Numbered from the stretch's first letter, positions 9,272 through 17,522 are shown. The stretch: DNA of 64,000 nucleotides from an uncultured Ectothiorhodospiraceae bacterium (GCA_947260005.1 CAMYOL010000014.1:52858-116857); one strand, 5' to 3'. A program made the numbers and translations. Notes: generated by a model from the sequence alone, not told the origin.

Positions 9272-10411
9272 TTAGTTTGGGTAACCGATTTCGTCCAGTA
9301 CCACTAAACGATTATTGGTGAAACGGGCAATGTCATTATGTAAGTTACCACTTTTAAGAGCCTGGGAATAAGCCTGGCTGGCCTGTTGTGCCTCACCAAG
9401 CGCCTCTAAAGAAATACCTAAGCCAACCCACCAGACACCGTTCTGTGGTTGTGCCTCAACAATTTTCTGATATATTATTGCGGCTGAGGTGTGATCTTTT
9501 TGTCGCTGATACAGGGCAGCTAAAATAGCGTAGTACTCCGGATCACTTTTTATTGGCGGAGCATGTTGCCGTAAGACACTAACCGCAAGCTTATCCTGAT
9601 TTAATTGCATTAATGCTCGCGCGTAGAGTTTTCTAAAGGTGCGATGCCCCGGCGATAAACTCAATCCATGTCGTAATAATTCACTCGCCTCAACCCAACG
9701 CCCCTGTTTAATATAAACACCGGATAATAATTCTCTTGCTTTAACATGACCGGGCTCAACCGCTAAGGCCTGACGTAGAAATCGTTCTGCTTTCTGCGTC
9801 TTACTGACCTTTAAATATTCATAGGCTGACTGATAGGCGACTTCGGCGCGCTGCTCGGAGCGCATTGGCACGGTACTTTTACTAAAATTAGAATCCTTCT
9901 CAGGCCTGGCAACCACTGTCGTCGCCTTTTGTGGTTTCTTTTTAGGTATTTTTACAGGTTTGCTATTGCTGGCATTAGCAGCAGATTTAGTGACTACTTT
10001 TGGTTGTGGGCGCCGAACCTCAACAACCTGTTTCTTCGTATCGACTGGTTTAGGATTTATTTTAGTTTTTTGGACGTTTTGAGTTTTAGCAGGCACGTTT
10101 GTTGCGCGATAATCTGTTTGTGCAGGAGCTGTCTTTCCGGCGTTGACTAATTCCTGCACCACCTGGACATTGCTAATTATGTCTTCATTTTTGAATTGAC
10201 CTAATAGATAGAATCCTGACACCCCACTGATAACGAGAACCGCAACAATAATGCTGCTCACTATTAAATAACTGGTTTTATTACTGTTCTGCTGCGGAAC
10301 CTGTGAAAAAGGTAAATCATATAATTTTGATTCTTCCGTATCTGGGCCTGGAGAACCATTGACCGCACCACGCTGGTCCAGGTCAGTTAATACTTTATTA
10401 ATTAGACTCAT
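9272..10411 (-). CDS. mshN: MSHA biogenesis protein MshN (TPR protein)
   Basis: 379 residues. It begins MSLINKVLTDLDQRG, the typical MshN/GspB-like start, then has one transmembrane helix (about 48-70), a Lys/Pro-rich periplasmic linker (about 95-175) and at least four TPR-like helical pairs to the C-terminus. It is a periplasmic inner-membrane-anchored accessory of mannose-sensitive haemagglutinin-type pilus assembly. It starts 2 bp after mshM. The canonical next genes, mshE and mshG, are absent here: ntrB follows instead. Confidence 0.85.
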   Translation of the reverse strand: MSLINKVLTDLDQRGAVNGSPGPDTEESKLYDLPFSQVPQQNSNKTSYLIVSSIIVAVLVISGVSGFYLLGQFKNEDIISNVQVVQELVNAGKTAPAQTDYRATNVPAKTQNVQKTKINPKPVDTKKQVVEVRRPQPKVVTKSAANASNSKPVKIPKKKPQKATTVVARPEKDSNFSKSTVPMRSEQRAEVAYQSAYEYLKVSKTQKAERFLRQALAVEPGHVKARELLSGVYIKQGRWVEASELLRHGLSLSPGHRTFRKLYARALMQLNQDKLAVSVLRQHAPPIKSDPEYYAILAALYQRQKDHTSAAIIYQKIVEAQPQNGVWWVGLGISLEALGEAQQASQAYSQALKSGNLHNDIARFTNNRLVVLDEIGYPN

Positions 10412-10413
10412 GG

Positions 10414-11319
10414 TTAACCGGCATAACTTACGTAACCAGACACCGACGCAATCACGGCTATCGCCGCAAAACTAGCGACAAGTCGACGCCACCATGGGGC
10501 TTTTGTCGAACGCAACTGTGTATCTTCGGTATCACTTATCGCTAATTTAATAATGTCTTCCGTAATCACACGAGCACCTTGTCCATAAGCCACCATTAAT
10601 GACTTGTGGCAGAGAATATTGATTAAGCGGGGAATCCCCTGACTGGCTTTAAATAGATGTTCTAAAGCCCTCGATTCAAAAATATTCCCATGTTTGAACC
10701 CAGCAACAACCAGGCGATGCATAATATAGGCATCCATGCCAACCCGCTCCAATGGTTGTAACTGGTATGAAAAGGTAATCCGTTGCTTCAACTGCCGAAC
10801 CGACTTTTTATTTAACAGTTCATCTAGCTCAGGCTGACCAAACAATACTACATGCAAAAGCTTTGATTTTTCCGTTTCCAGATTAGTTAACAGCCGCAAT
10901 GACTCCATGGTCTCTTCAGGCATCGCTTGTGCTTCATCAATGCACAACACAACTCGCTTACCTTCCTGGGCCAACTCTAGCAACTTGTCGGTGATCATAT
11001 TATTAAGGCGGTGCACATAACGGGTAATCTTAAGCCCTAATTCTTCGGCAACGGCGACCTGTAATCCATACGATGAAAGTTGCGGGTTAGGGATATACAC
11101 TAATTTAAAATGTTCGCTCAGGGTACGCATTAACTTGCGACAAAGCAGTGATTTACCCGTCCCAACTTCACCTGAAACTTTTATAAAACCCTCACCAGTG
11201 CGTAAGGCAACTAACAAGGTATTAAGCGCATTGGCATAATGACCATAAGCAAAAAAATAACTCGTATCAGGTGATAACGAAAAGGGCATTTCTTTTATAC
11301 CAAAATACTGTTGATACAT
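10414..11319 (-). CDS. mshM: MSHA biogenesis ATPase MshM (ExeA-like AAA)
   Basis: 301 residues with N-terminal MYQQYFGIKEMPFSLSPD, typical of ExeA/MshM. It has Walker A GEVGTGKSLLCRK (about 41-53) and Walker B VVLCIDEAQAM (about 123-133), and a single transmembrane helix at the extreme C-terminus (about 279-300). The family helps assemble or place the secretin at the envelope. It is tightly packed between mshL (3 bp) and mshN (2 bp). Confidence 0.88.
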   Translation of the reverse strand: MYQQYFGIKEMPFSLSPDTSYFFAYGHYANALNTLLVALRTGEGFIKVSGEVGTGKSLLCRKLMRTLSEHFKLVYIPNPQLSSYGLQVAVAEELGLKITRYVHRLNNMITDKLLELAQEGKRVVLCIDEAQAMPEETMESLRLLTNLETEKSKLLHVVLFGQPELDELLNKKSVRQLKQRITFSYQLQPLERVGMDAYIMHRLVVAGFKHGNIFESRALEHLFKASQGIPRLINILCHKSLMVAYGQGARVITEDIIKLAISDTEDTQLRSTKAPWWRRLVASFAAIAVIASVSGYVSYAG

Positions 11320-11322
11320 GCT

Positions 11323-13041
11323 TTACTCTTTGGCCTTGGGTCGATTCAGCATATTGTGAATATTTCTCTGGCTACGCTTAATTCCTTGTGCCCATTGTTG
11401 TGAGCTCTCAATCACCGTTGGTTTTAACAAGATCACTAATTCACTTTTCACGGTTAATTGTCGGGTATGTTTAAACAGGTTTCCAATAAGCGGTATGTCA
11501 CCTAAAAAAGGAACCGACTGCTCGGTATCGGTTGTTTTATTTTTCATCAAGCCGCCAATGATCACGACCTGACCACTTTCAGCACGAATTATAGAATCAG
11601 ATTCACGAACTGTACTTTTCGCCAGTGGTACGGTTAATGATTGGTCTTCCGTCACCGCGATATCTTTAACTTCCTCCGTTACTTCAATCACGGAAGGATG
11701 AATATGCAAGGTAATCGATTTGTCATCACTGATCTGAGGAATGACATCCAATGCGACGCCGGAAAAGAAAGGCGTTAATTCAACGTTATTCTGTGTGTTG
11801 CTGGTCGCCGTATTGATATTGGTATTGGACTCAATGTCCGTAATAAAAAATTCATCCGTACCGACCTTAATAACCGCTTTCTGGTTATTCAAGGTTGATA
11901 CCTGCGGGCTGGATAGAACCTGCACATCACCCTGCGTTTCTAATAATTCGATAAAGGCGGCAAAATTACCTTTAATGTTAAAAGCGGCGGTAAAAATGCC
12001 TCCGAATGCCGTATTAAATAACGCTCCTGGATTTAACTCACCCGCACCACCTATGATTCCTTCACCTGGTTCATAGGGCGTCGCAATCCCGGTTTGTGCA
12101 ATCACACCTGAACTGCTGGGTGTCTGTTTTAAGGCCGCCCAGTTAATCCCGCTTTGAAAACCATCCGCTAATGATACCTCAATCACACGCGCCTCAAGTA
12201 AAACCTGGCGATGCATAATATTTTGAGTGGTTTTTAGATATCGATCGATCGATCGTAACTCATTTGGCATCGCACGCACGACAATCACACCAGAATGTGG
12301 ACTCACGACTACGCTGCGACCTTCACCTTTTCCGATAATCGCATGCAGTGATGCTCTTAATTCTAACCAAAAATCGGATTCACTGGTTGTATCCAGGCTG
12401 CTTGATGCAACCGTATTCCGAACACGTCCGGAATTATTGTTATTGTTGTTTGAACGTGAATTATTATTTCGATTATTGTTGTTACTGGAACGTTCCGTCA
12501 CCTGACCCGAACTAACCCTGAATCTTGAACGTCCAGCCCGCTTTATCGCCAGATAGTCCAGCTTAAAAATTTTACTGCGTATCGCATCGGGAAAGACATG
12601 AAAGGCCGCATGGGTGTGTTCATAGTCAAACCCATAAATATCCCGGGTAATTTCCATGACATCATTCACACTGACGTTTTTAAGATCCAGAGTGATACGA
12701 CCTTTAACCTGAGGATGAACCACCATGTTATAAGCCGTACCCTCAACGAGGCCAATAAAAAATTGCCGTGCGGGTGTTTGGTTAACCTTGATATCAAAGC
12801 GTGGCTCGACATCAATACCGGTCTGACCGGGTAAATCTAATTGAATCTTTGGCAACAATGCCTGGTTGATTTTATCCGGTACGGCCTGAGGCCCATGCAT
12901 TTGGTTGGCACTGATGCTGTCATCCAGGGTTGAATCAATAATGCTGGTCGTACGATTATCTCGAGGCGAAGGGGCGCTGCAAGCCAGTAACAAAACCGGC
13001 ACCACACTATAGAAAAAAGCATTTTTTAACCGAACCATCAT
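11323..13041 (-). CDS. mshL: MSHA outer-membrane secretin MshL
   Basis: 572 residues. The signal peptide ends in a lipobox (LLLAC, Cys about 21), so it is a lipoprotein secretin. STN/N-domains (about 70-300) precede the secretin pore domain (about 330-560), which has the family's VLSSPQVSTLNNQKAVIKVG and VPFLGDIPLIGNLF motifs. It forms the outer-membrane pore for the pilus. An unusual Asn/Ser/Arg-rich stretch of about 25 residues lies near 190-215 between the N-domains, looking like a flexible low-complexity linker. It sits 3 bp after mshK. Confidence 0.92.
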   Translation of the reverse strand: MMVRLKNAFFYSVVPVLLLACSAPSPRDNRTTSIIDSTLDDSISANQMHGPQAVPDKINQALLPKIQLDLPGQTGIDVEPRFDIKVNQTPARQFFIGLVEGTAYNMVVHPQVKGRITLDLKNVSVNDVMEITRDIYGFDYEHTHAAFHVFPDAIRSKIFKLDYLAIKRAGRSRFRVSSGQVTERSSNNNNRNNNSRSNNNNNNSGRVRNTVASSSLDTTSESDFWLELRASLHAIIGKGEGRSVVVSPHSGVIVVRAMPNELRSIDRYLKTTQNIMHRQVLLEARVIEVSLADGFQSGINWAALKQTPSSSGVIAQTGIATPYEPGEGIIGGAGELNPGALFNTAFGGIFTAAFNIKGNFAAFIELLETQGDVQVLSSPQVSTLNNQKAVIKVGTDEFFITDIESNTNINTATSNTQNNVELTPFFSGVALDVIPQISDDKSITLHIHPSVIEVTEEVKDIAVTEDQSLTVPLAKSTVRESDSIIRAESGQVVIIGGLMKNKTTDTEQSVPFLGDIPLIGNLFKHTRQLTVKSELVILLKPTVIESSQQWAQGIKRSQRNIHNMLNRPKAKE

Positions 13042-13044
13042 CAG

Positions 13045-13398
13045 TTAACGTGCTCTTTTGATCCCATCAGGTAGTAAATGTAAAACAATTTCTTTATTCC
13101 CTTTTATTAAAGCAACTTGTGATCGTTCAATTGAAACCACCTTTGCCGATCCTATATATTGCCCTACACTGACCGTTTTGCCGTTTATTATCGCCAGCCG
13201 GCGAGCAGGAGCGATCAATGTCGAGGACAATACCAATTTAGGTGCAGCATTTATGCCAGGCGATGCTTTTGCCGTTAAACGGTGGCTGGGTGGGCGTGTC
13301 GGGTCCACCAGCACTTCAGCAGTAACACTGTTATGACAAAATATTGCCGCTATTAACGAAAAAAGACGAATAATATTAGGCTTTTTGACGCTGACCAT
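13045..13398 (-). CDS. mshK: MSHA biogenesis protein MshK
   Basis: 117 residues from ATG 13398, preceded by a GGGG run 6 bases upstream. It has a hydrophobic signal segment (about 8-25) and the family motif LVDPTRPP directly after the presumed cleavage site, then a GspC/PilP-like small beta domain ending ALIKGNKEIVLHLLPDGIKR. By family it is a periplasmic partner of the secretin. It starts just after the mshJ stop region (overlap of start and stop contexts), in line with operon coupling. Confidence 0.82.
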   Translation of the reverse strand: MVSVKKPNIIRLFSLIAAIFCHNSVTAEVLVDPTRPPSHRLTAKASPGINAAPKLVLSSTLIAPARRLAIINGKTVSVGQYIGSAKVVSIERSQVALIKGNKEIVLHLLPDGIKRAR

Positions 13399-13399
13399 A

Positions 13400-14086
13400 T
13401 CAAACCCCAATCCAGTAATCGCGCAAGCTCAGGGTGTGAACGGTTATGACGATGCGGGCCCTGGGGTAATCCGTCACGTCTAATACCACGGCGTCCCAAT
13501 AAAACTCCCAGTCTAATGCCTCAAGCGTCTTCAAATATTTAAGTGCTGCCAGGTAATTCCCTTCAAACTCAATCTGTAAACCATGCCGAAAGACCTCAAC
13601 CTTGTTTTCTTTTTTTAATTCAGCGGCCTCAATTTCATCATCAGTCTCTGGTTTTTGGATCAATGGTTCTGACTCCAGGCTCCTGACACCCACCAGTTTT
13701 AATGCACTTTGTTGCCGTAATACAGACTCTAATACTCTGGCCATTTTTTTAGGCGTTATTAAACCATGAAATTTTTCATCCAGTTCTTTGTTTAATTCCT
13801 CAAGCTCATTCGTAACCAGGGTAATTCTTTTTTTAATCTCAAGATGTGGATCCGTGTCACGCCTGGATTTTAGCTGTTGCTTCTGCTCGACAAGCTTCGC
13901 AATATTGCTTTTTATGGGGATCAGATCCGAACTTAACGACTTCGTCTTTAAGTATAAAGGTTCGTATAAAAACAGAAACCAAATCATAACCAGTATGACT
14001 ACTAAACTAGCCATTAACATAATCTGCTCACGCAAACTGAGTTCTTCGTATTTATCCCTATATTTAAGCAATAATTCGTTCATCAA
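13400..14086 (-). CDS. mshJ: MSHA biogenesis protein MshJ (PilO-like)
   Basis: 228 residues: short cytoplasmic start, transmembrane helix (about 22-42), a coiled-coil (about 45-105) and a C-terminal ferredoxin-like domain. This is the architecture of PilO/GspM inner-membrane alignment-complex proteins. ATG 14086 overlaps the preceding gene's stop by 4 bp, indicating translational coupling. It matches MshJ by position and architecture. Confidence 0.82.
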   Translation of the reverse strand: MMNELLLKYRDKYEELSLREQIMLMASLVVILVMIWFLFLYEPLYLKTKSLSSDLIPIKSNIAKLVEQKQQLKSRRDTDPHLEIKKRITLVTNELEELNKELDEKFHGLITPKKMARVLESVLRQQSALKLVGVRSLESEPLIQKPETDDEIEAAELKKENKVEVFRHGLQIEFEGNYLAALKYLKTLEALDWEFYWDAVVLDVTDYPRARIVITVHTLSLRDYWIGV

Positions 14087-14682
14087 CCCGTCTTTTTTCG
14101 ATTAGAGCGAATATCAAAATCGATCCGGTTAGTTTCAGGGTTACGTTGCATTAAAAAAGTTTTGAACTCAACACCATCGAAACTAGATTCTTTACTCAAA
14201 TTTTGTAGATACATAGGCACGTGCTCAGGGCTAAAAGTGCTGCCCTGCAAATTTAACTTCTCTCCACCCTGGTGAATACTTAAATTCGTTAGCCACATGC
14301 CTTCAATATGTTGACGTGATAATCCGATTAAGTGCGATGCAAATCCATCGGTATTACCAAGCTGCTGACCGGACAACACTAGCAATACATTGTTTTTGTT
14401 TGCCAACTCGGATTCTTTTTGGATAAGCGTTTTTTTTAACTCTGAGTCATCACCAATCCTGGCAATTTCAGCACTAATGGTTTTAATCTCTAACAAAATA
14501 TCTTTCTGTTGTTGTTCGACGAGCTGTTTTTCACTCTCTTTACTCGATAACAACCACCACTGCACACCCGTTATTACCGAAAGAAAAGCAACAGCCGCCA
14601 CCAGCACATAACCGGCCTTTTGTGCTGACCACTGCCTATACGTAGAACGCAAATTTGATTGAAGCAGGTTAATCTGTTGCAT
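14083..14682 (-). CDS. PilN-like MSHA biogenesis protein
   Basis: 199 residues. The N-terminus MQQINLLQSNLR resembles the PilN signature that docks onto the PilM-like protein. It has one transmembrane helix (about 24-45), a coiled-coil (about 50-90) and a periplasmic domain. It is the PilN counterpart next to the PilM-like mshI (23 bp upstream) and PilO-like mshJ (4-bp overlap). It is often labelled MshI2 or PilN-domain protein. Confidence 0.82.
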   Translation of the reverse strand: MQQINLLQSNLRSTYRQWSAQKAGYVLVAAVAFLSVITGVQWWLLSSKESEKQLVEQQQKDILLEIKTISAEIARIGDDSELKKTLIQKESELANKNNVLLVLSGQQLGNTDGFASHLIGLSRQHIEGMWLTNLSIHQGGEKLNLQGSTFSPEHVPMYLQNLSKESSFDGVEFKTFLMQRNPETNRIDFDIRSNRKKTG

Positions 14683-14705
14683 TTTCCTGAGCCTAAATAC
14701 CGCGC

Positions 14706-15698
14706 CTATTTTTCCGTGTCACTAAATCGCAAGGCGGCGCCTATTGCAGATAAGTACTTAGATTGCAATCCTCGTTCCAATTCCTTATCTTTAACCGTCA
14801 ATATATTATGCAAGTCCAGTTCATATACATTAATCCCTAGCTGGCTTGAGATATAATCAACCACGCCAGGGACCTCAACCGGCAGGGGTGCTATCACTAA
14901 AGTCTGGATCGGTGCCTGAGCAAAATAACGCCCGTAATAATCAAGCGATCGTTGAACCTCAAGCACAATATTCTCAAGACTTAATTCAATTTCAGATGAC
15001 AGCTCAAGTGATCCACCCGCAGTTTCATCGTTACCTGATTCAACTTTTTCTGGCTCAATAATTTGTTGATAACCAACTTCAAGATCTCGCGCCAAAAAGA
15101 GATTCCCCTCACGAGAGATGGATAACAATCCAGAATCATGATCAAGCTGCAGTAGCGCCACACCATACTTATCTTCTGGCAACAAATGGGCAATGTTTCT
15201 CAGCGCCAATGCTTTAATATCAATACTTCTCAGGGTTAACTGATTCTTCTCAACCATGCGCACATAGGATTTTAATAATTCCTCTTTTGCCGTCACAACA
15301 TATGCCATCGCCTGACGACCCCGTTCACGTTGACCTGGAATTGAAAAACAATCGATTATTGAATCATGGATATTAATCTCAGAACTGTCTTTGAGCTTCC
15401 AGCGCATTGCTTTTTGTAACTCAGAATCGTCTACTTCAGGTGCTTCGGTCAGCAGAATAGTGGCCTCGTTGGCCGCTAAAACAAAATTCGTACTGAGCCG
15501 TTTTAAGTCATACTCATCAACCCAACCAGACAGCGTGCGATCTAGCTCGTTAAGATCACGACCATAATTGAAATCAACATCTTCCAACGTATAGGTGTCG
15601 CCTTGCTTAGAAATATGCGCCATACCGACGCCATCATAACTAAGGCCTAAACCAACAAATCGGTTAACTGAGATGTGCTTTTTGTAAAGGTTGAAAAT
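14706..15698 (-). CDS. mshI: MSHA biogenesis protein MshI (PilM-like), AUU start
   Basis: PilM-type actin-like cytoplasmic protein of the pilus alignment complex. The first ATG is at 15623, but the frame stays open 25 codons further, and those codons encode FNLYKKHISVNRFVGLGLSY, the expected first strand of a PilM fold. There is no ATG, GTG or TTG in that stretch. The only plausible initiator is ATT 15698, with AGGAGG five bases upstream. That gives 330 residues. The shorter form would lose the first beta strand. First gene of the msh operon here. Confidence 0.82.
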   Translation of the reverse strand: MFNLYKKHISVNRFVGLGLSYDGVGMAHISKQGDTYTLEDVDFNYGRDLNELDRTLSGWVDEYDLKRLSTNFVLAANEATILLTEAPEVDDSELQKAMRWKLKDSSEINIHDSIIDCFSIPGQRERGRQAMAYVVTAKEELLKSYVRMVEKNQLTLRSIDIKALALRNIAHLLPEDKYGVALLQLDHDSGLLSISREGNLFLARDLEVGYQQIIEPEKVESGNDETAGGSLELSSEIELSLENIVLEVQRSLDYYGRYFAQAPIQTLVIAPLPVEVPGVVDYISSQLGINVYELDLHNILTVKDKELERGLQSKYLSAIGAALRFSDTEK

Positions 15699-15699
15699 G

Positions 15700-15714
15700 C
15701 TGACCTCCTGTCAG
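15700..15714 (-). promoter_or_regulatory. Shine-Dalgarno of mshI inside a small hairpin
   Basis: On the - strand, CTGAC-AGGAG-GTCAG forms a 5-bp stem whose loop is most of the mshI ribosome-binding site. It ends one base before the ATT codon (15698-15696). The placement could modulate initiation. Stem stability and function are inferred. Confidence 0.45.
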
Positions 15715-15758
15715 GGTGTAGACCCGCAACTGCTGCAGCTACTCTGATATAAAAAGGA

Positions 15759-15841
15759 GATAGCAGCGATCTTCCATGTTCACCTGTACGTCCTGCTCGA
15801 CATAACTAAAAGGCTATCACTACCCATGGATTCGGATAGTG
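15759..15841 (-). other. Structured segment in the mshI leader region
   Basis: On the - strand there is an 8-bp hairpin (15841-15818; arms CACTATCC and GGGTAGTG, loop of 8). It overlaps a long-range pair GATAGC (15818-15813) with GCTATC (15764-15759), which is followed by TCCTTTTTAT. This could be an attenuator-like RNA upstream of mshI or just local symmetry. I see no known riboswitch. The rest of 15842-16140 shows nothing I can support. Confidence 0.3.
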
Positions 15842-16143
15842 GAGATAAAACTTTAACTAATGGCCAAAAATCACTGAATTTAGGTTAATTACGGCTATTT
15901 ATTAATCAAAAAAAGAATAATATAATTAGTAATTGTGTGCTTATTTATCAATACCCAATTCGTCTTCTTTCATCGAAGTCAGTATTTTTTGATTTAACAC
16001 TATTAATTAGTATCACTGGTTTTATAACACACCGATTTATCTTCTCCATTTGCAAAAAAGCAACCATGAACCCTGTGCTCCCTGGCCACCGTCAGGATGT
16101 GGCTTGTTATCAATTATCGATAGCCCATCCAAATTGAAAAAAA

Positions 16144-16160
16144 AGCACCAACAATGTGCA
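16144..16160. promoter_or_regulatory. NtrC-like site 1 upstream of glnII
   Basis: AGCACCAACAATGTGCA fits TGCAC-N7-GTGCA with one mismatch. Its centre is about 130 bp upstream of the transcription start predicted from the sigma-54 promoter, close to the enhancer distance known for enterobacterial glnA. Confidence 0.65.
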
Positions 16161-16174
16161 TTCCAATGCTTTTG

Positions 16175-16191
16175 TTTACCATAATAGTGCA
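16175..16191. promoter_or_regulatory. NtrC-like site 2 upstream of glnII
   Basis: TTTACCATAATAGTGCA has one perfect half-site (GTGCA) and one weak half-site. The centre is 31 bp from site 1 (three helical turns) and about 99 bp upstream of the predicted start, which favours cooperative binding on one DNA face. Confidence 0.5.
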
Positions 16192-16255
16192 TCCAAACGG
16201 CGGATAGATACCCGAATTCTCACTATCTTCTTGTTTTATAAGAAAATTATGAAAG

Positions 16256-16271
16256 TGGCACCGATGATGCT
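16256..16271 (+). promoter_or_regulatory. Sigma-54 promoter of glnII
   Basis: TGGCACCGATGATGCT matches the sigma-54 consensus TGGCAC-N5-TTGCW at all but one position. The invariant GG (16257-16258) and GC (16269-16270) are separated by exactly 10 bases. The predicted transcription start is near 16282, giving a leader of about 218 nt. Confidence 0.8.
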
Positions 16272-16287
16272 TATCAAACTCTATCAG

Positions 16288-16387
16288 GCTCTACATACAC
16301 AAAGGTTGGGGGCATTAAATGCCCGAAAATGGGCACGCAGGGGATGAGGATCGCCGTTTGAACACGACCTTGGAATACGAATAGAGC
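16288..16387 (+). ncRNA. Candidate structured leader RNA of glnII
   Basis: Nested complementary stems are visible. The outer stem is GCTCTA (16288-16293) with TAGAGC (16382-16387). The next is AAGGTT (16302-16307) with GACCTT (16366-16371). Inside, ATGCCC (16319-16324) can pair either with GGGCAT (16310-16315) or with GGGCA (16331-16335), so two hairpins exclude each other. A further 6-bp hairpin, TTACGC-GATG-GCGTAA, lies at 16451-16466, upstream of the ribosome-binding site. It does not match the glnA glutamine riboswitch as I remember it. Function is unproven. Confidence 0.4.
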
Positions 16388-16499
16388 TAACCCGTTTTGT
16401 GTCATATGCCGGAAGACCTGCAGGTTCTCGTCACATGATGGTATTTAACATTACGCGATGGCGTAAAAATTTATCTTTAAGCTTGGAGATTATAAAAAC

Positions 16500-17522
16500 A
16501 TGAAAAGTAAGTTGGAATATATCTGGCTCGACGGCTACAAACCGACACAGAGTCTGCGCAGTAAAACCATGGTTCGATCTGATTTCGGCGGCAAACTGGA
16601 AGATTGTCCGATGTGGGTATTTGACGGCAGTTCTACTGAACAGGCAGAAGGTAATGCCTCTGACTGTTTGTTGAAACCGGTTGCCATCATTCCTGATCCA
16701 GCTCGTCAAAACTCTTACTTAGTTATGACTGAAGTACTGAATGCGGATGGTACTCCGCATGAATCGAATGGGCGTGCGACGATTGATGAGAGCGAAGATG
16801 ATGAAGATTTCTGGTTTGGTTTCGAACAGGAATATTTCCTCTGGAATCCAGACACGAATTTACCACCAGGTTTCCCTGCAGGCGGGTATCCACCACCACA
16901 AGGCCCTTACTACTGTTCAGTCGGTGCACGTAATGCATACTGTCGTGACCTGATTGAAGAGCATCTTGATATGTGTTTAGAAGCAGGTCTTAACGTTGAA
17001 GGTATTAATGCCGAAGTCGCAGCGGGTCAATGGGAATTCCAGATCTTTGCCAAAAGCGCAAAACGTGCGGGTGATGAAATCTGGTTAGCACGCTACTTAT
17101 TAGAGCGTACTGCTGAGAAATATGATCTTGCAATTGACTGGCACCCTAAACCACTCGGTGACACTGACTGGAACGGTTCAGGTATGCACGCCAACTTCTC
17201 TAATGGCCCAATGCGTGAGTCTGGAGATGAAGGTGTCTTCACCAAGATCTGTGAAGAATTCGGTAAGGGCCCGAACATTCCAGGATGTATTGCCGTCTAC
17301 GGTGCGCATAACGAGCAACGTCTGACAGGTAGGCACGAAACACAATCTATCGATCAATTCAGCTACGGAGTTTCTGATCGTGGTGCATCGATTCGTATTC
17401 CAGTGAGTACGGTAGAAGATGGTTGGAAAGGGCGTCTTGAAGATCGCCGCCCTTCATCCAATGCGGATCCTTACAAAGTGGCTTCGATCATCGTTAAGAT
17501 CACCAAGGAAGCCCTGGCGTAA
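16500..17522 (+). CDS. glnII: Glutamine synthetase type II (eukaryotic-like)
   Basis: Condenses ammonia and glutamate to glutamine using ATP. The 340-residue length, the beta-grasp N-terminus (YIWLDGYKPTQSLRSKTM), the MWVFDGSSTEQAEG motif, GFEQEYFLW and the NGSGMHANFSN catalytic segment identify GSII rather than the ~470-residue GSI. GSII is not adenylylated, and the adenylylation loop of GSI is absent. GGAG precedes ATG 16500. It is monocistronic: a sigma-54/NtrC promoter region lies upstream and a terminator directly downstream. GSII is uncommon in gammaproteobacteria and may have been acquired. Confidence 0.96.
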   Translation: MKSKLEYIWLDGYKPTQSLRSKTMVRSDFGGKLEDCPMWVFDGSSTEQAEGNASDCLLKPVAIIPDPARQNSYLVMTEVLNADGTPHESNGRATIDESEDDEDFWFGFEQEYFLWNPDTNLPPGFPAGGYPPPQGPYYCSVGARNAYCRDLIEEHLDMCLEAGLNVEGINAEVAAGQWEFQIFAKSAKRAGDEIWLARYLLERTAEKYDLAIDWHPKPLGDTDWNGSGMHANFSNGPMRESGDEGVFTKICEEFGKGPNIPGCIAVYGAHNEQRLTGRHETQSIDQFSYGVSDRGASIRIPVSTVEDGWKGRLEDRRPSSNADPYKVASIIVKITKEALA

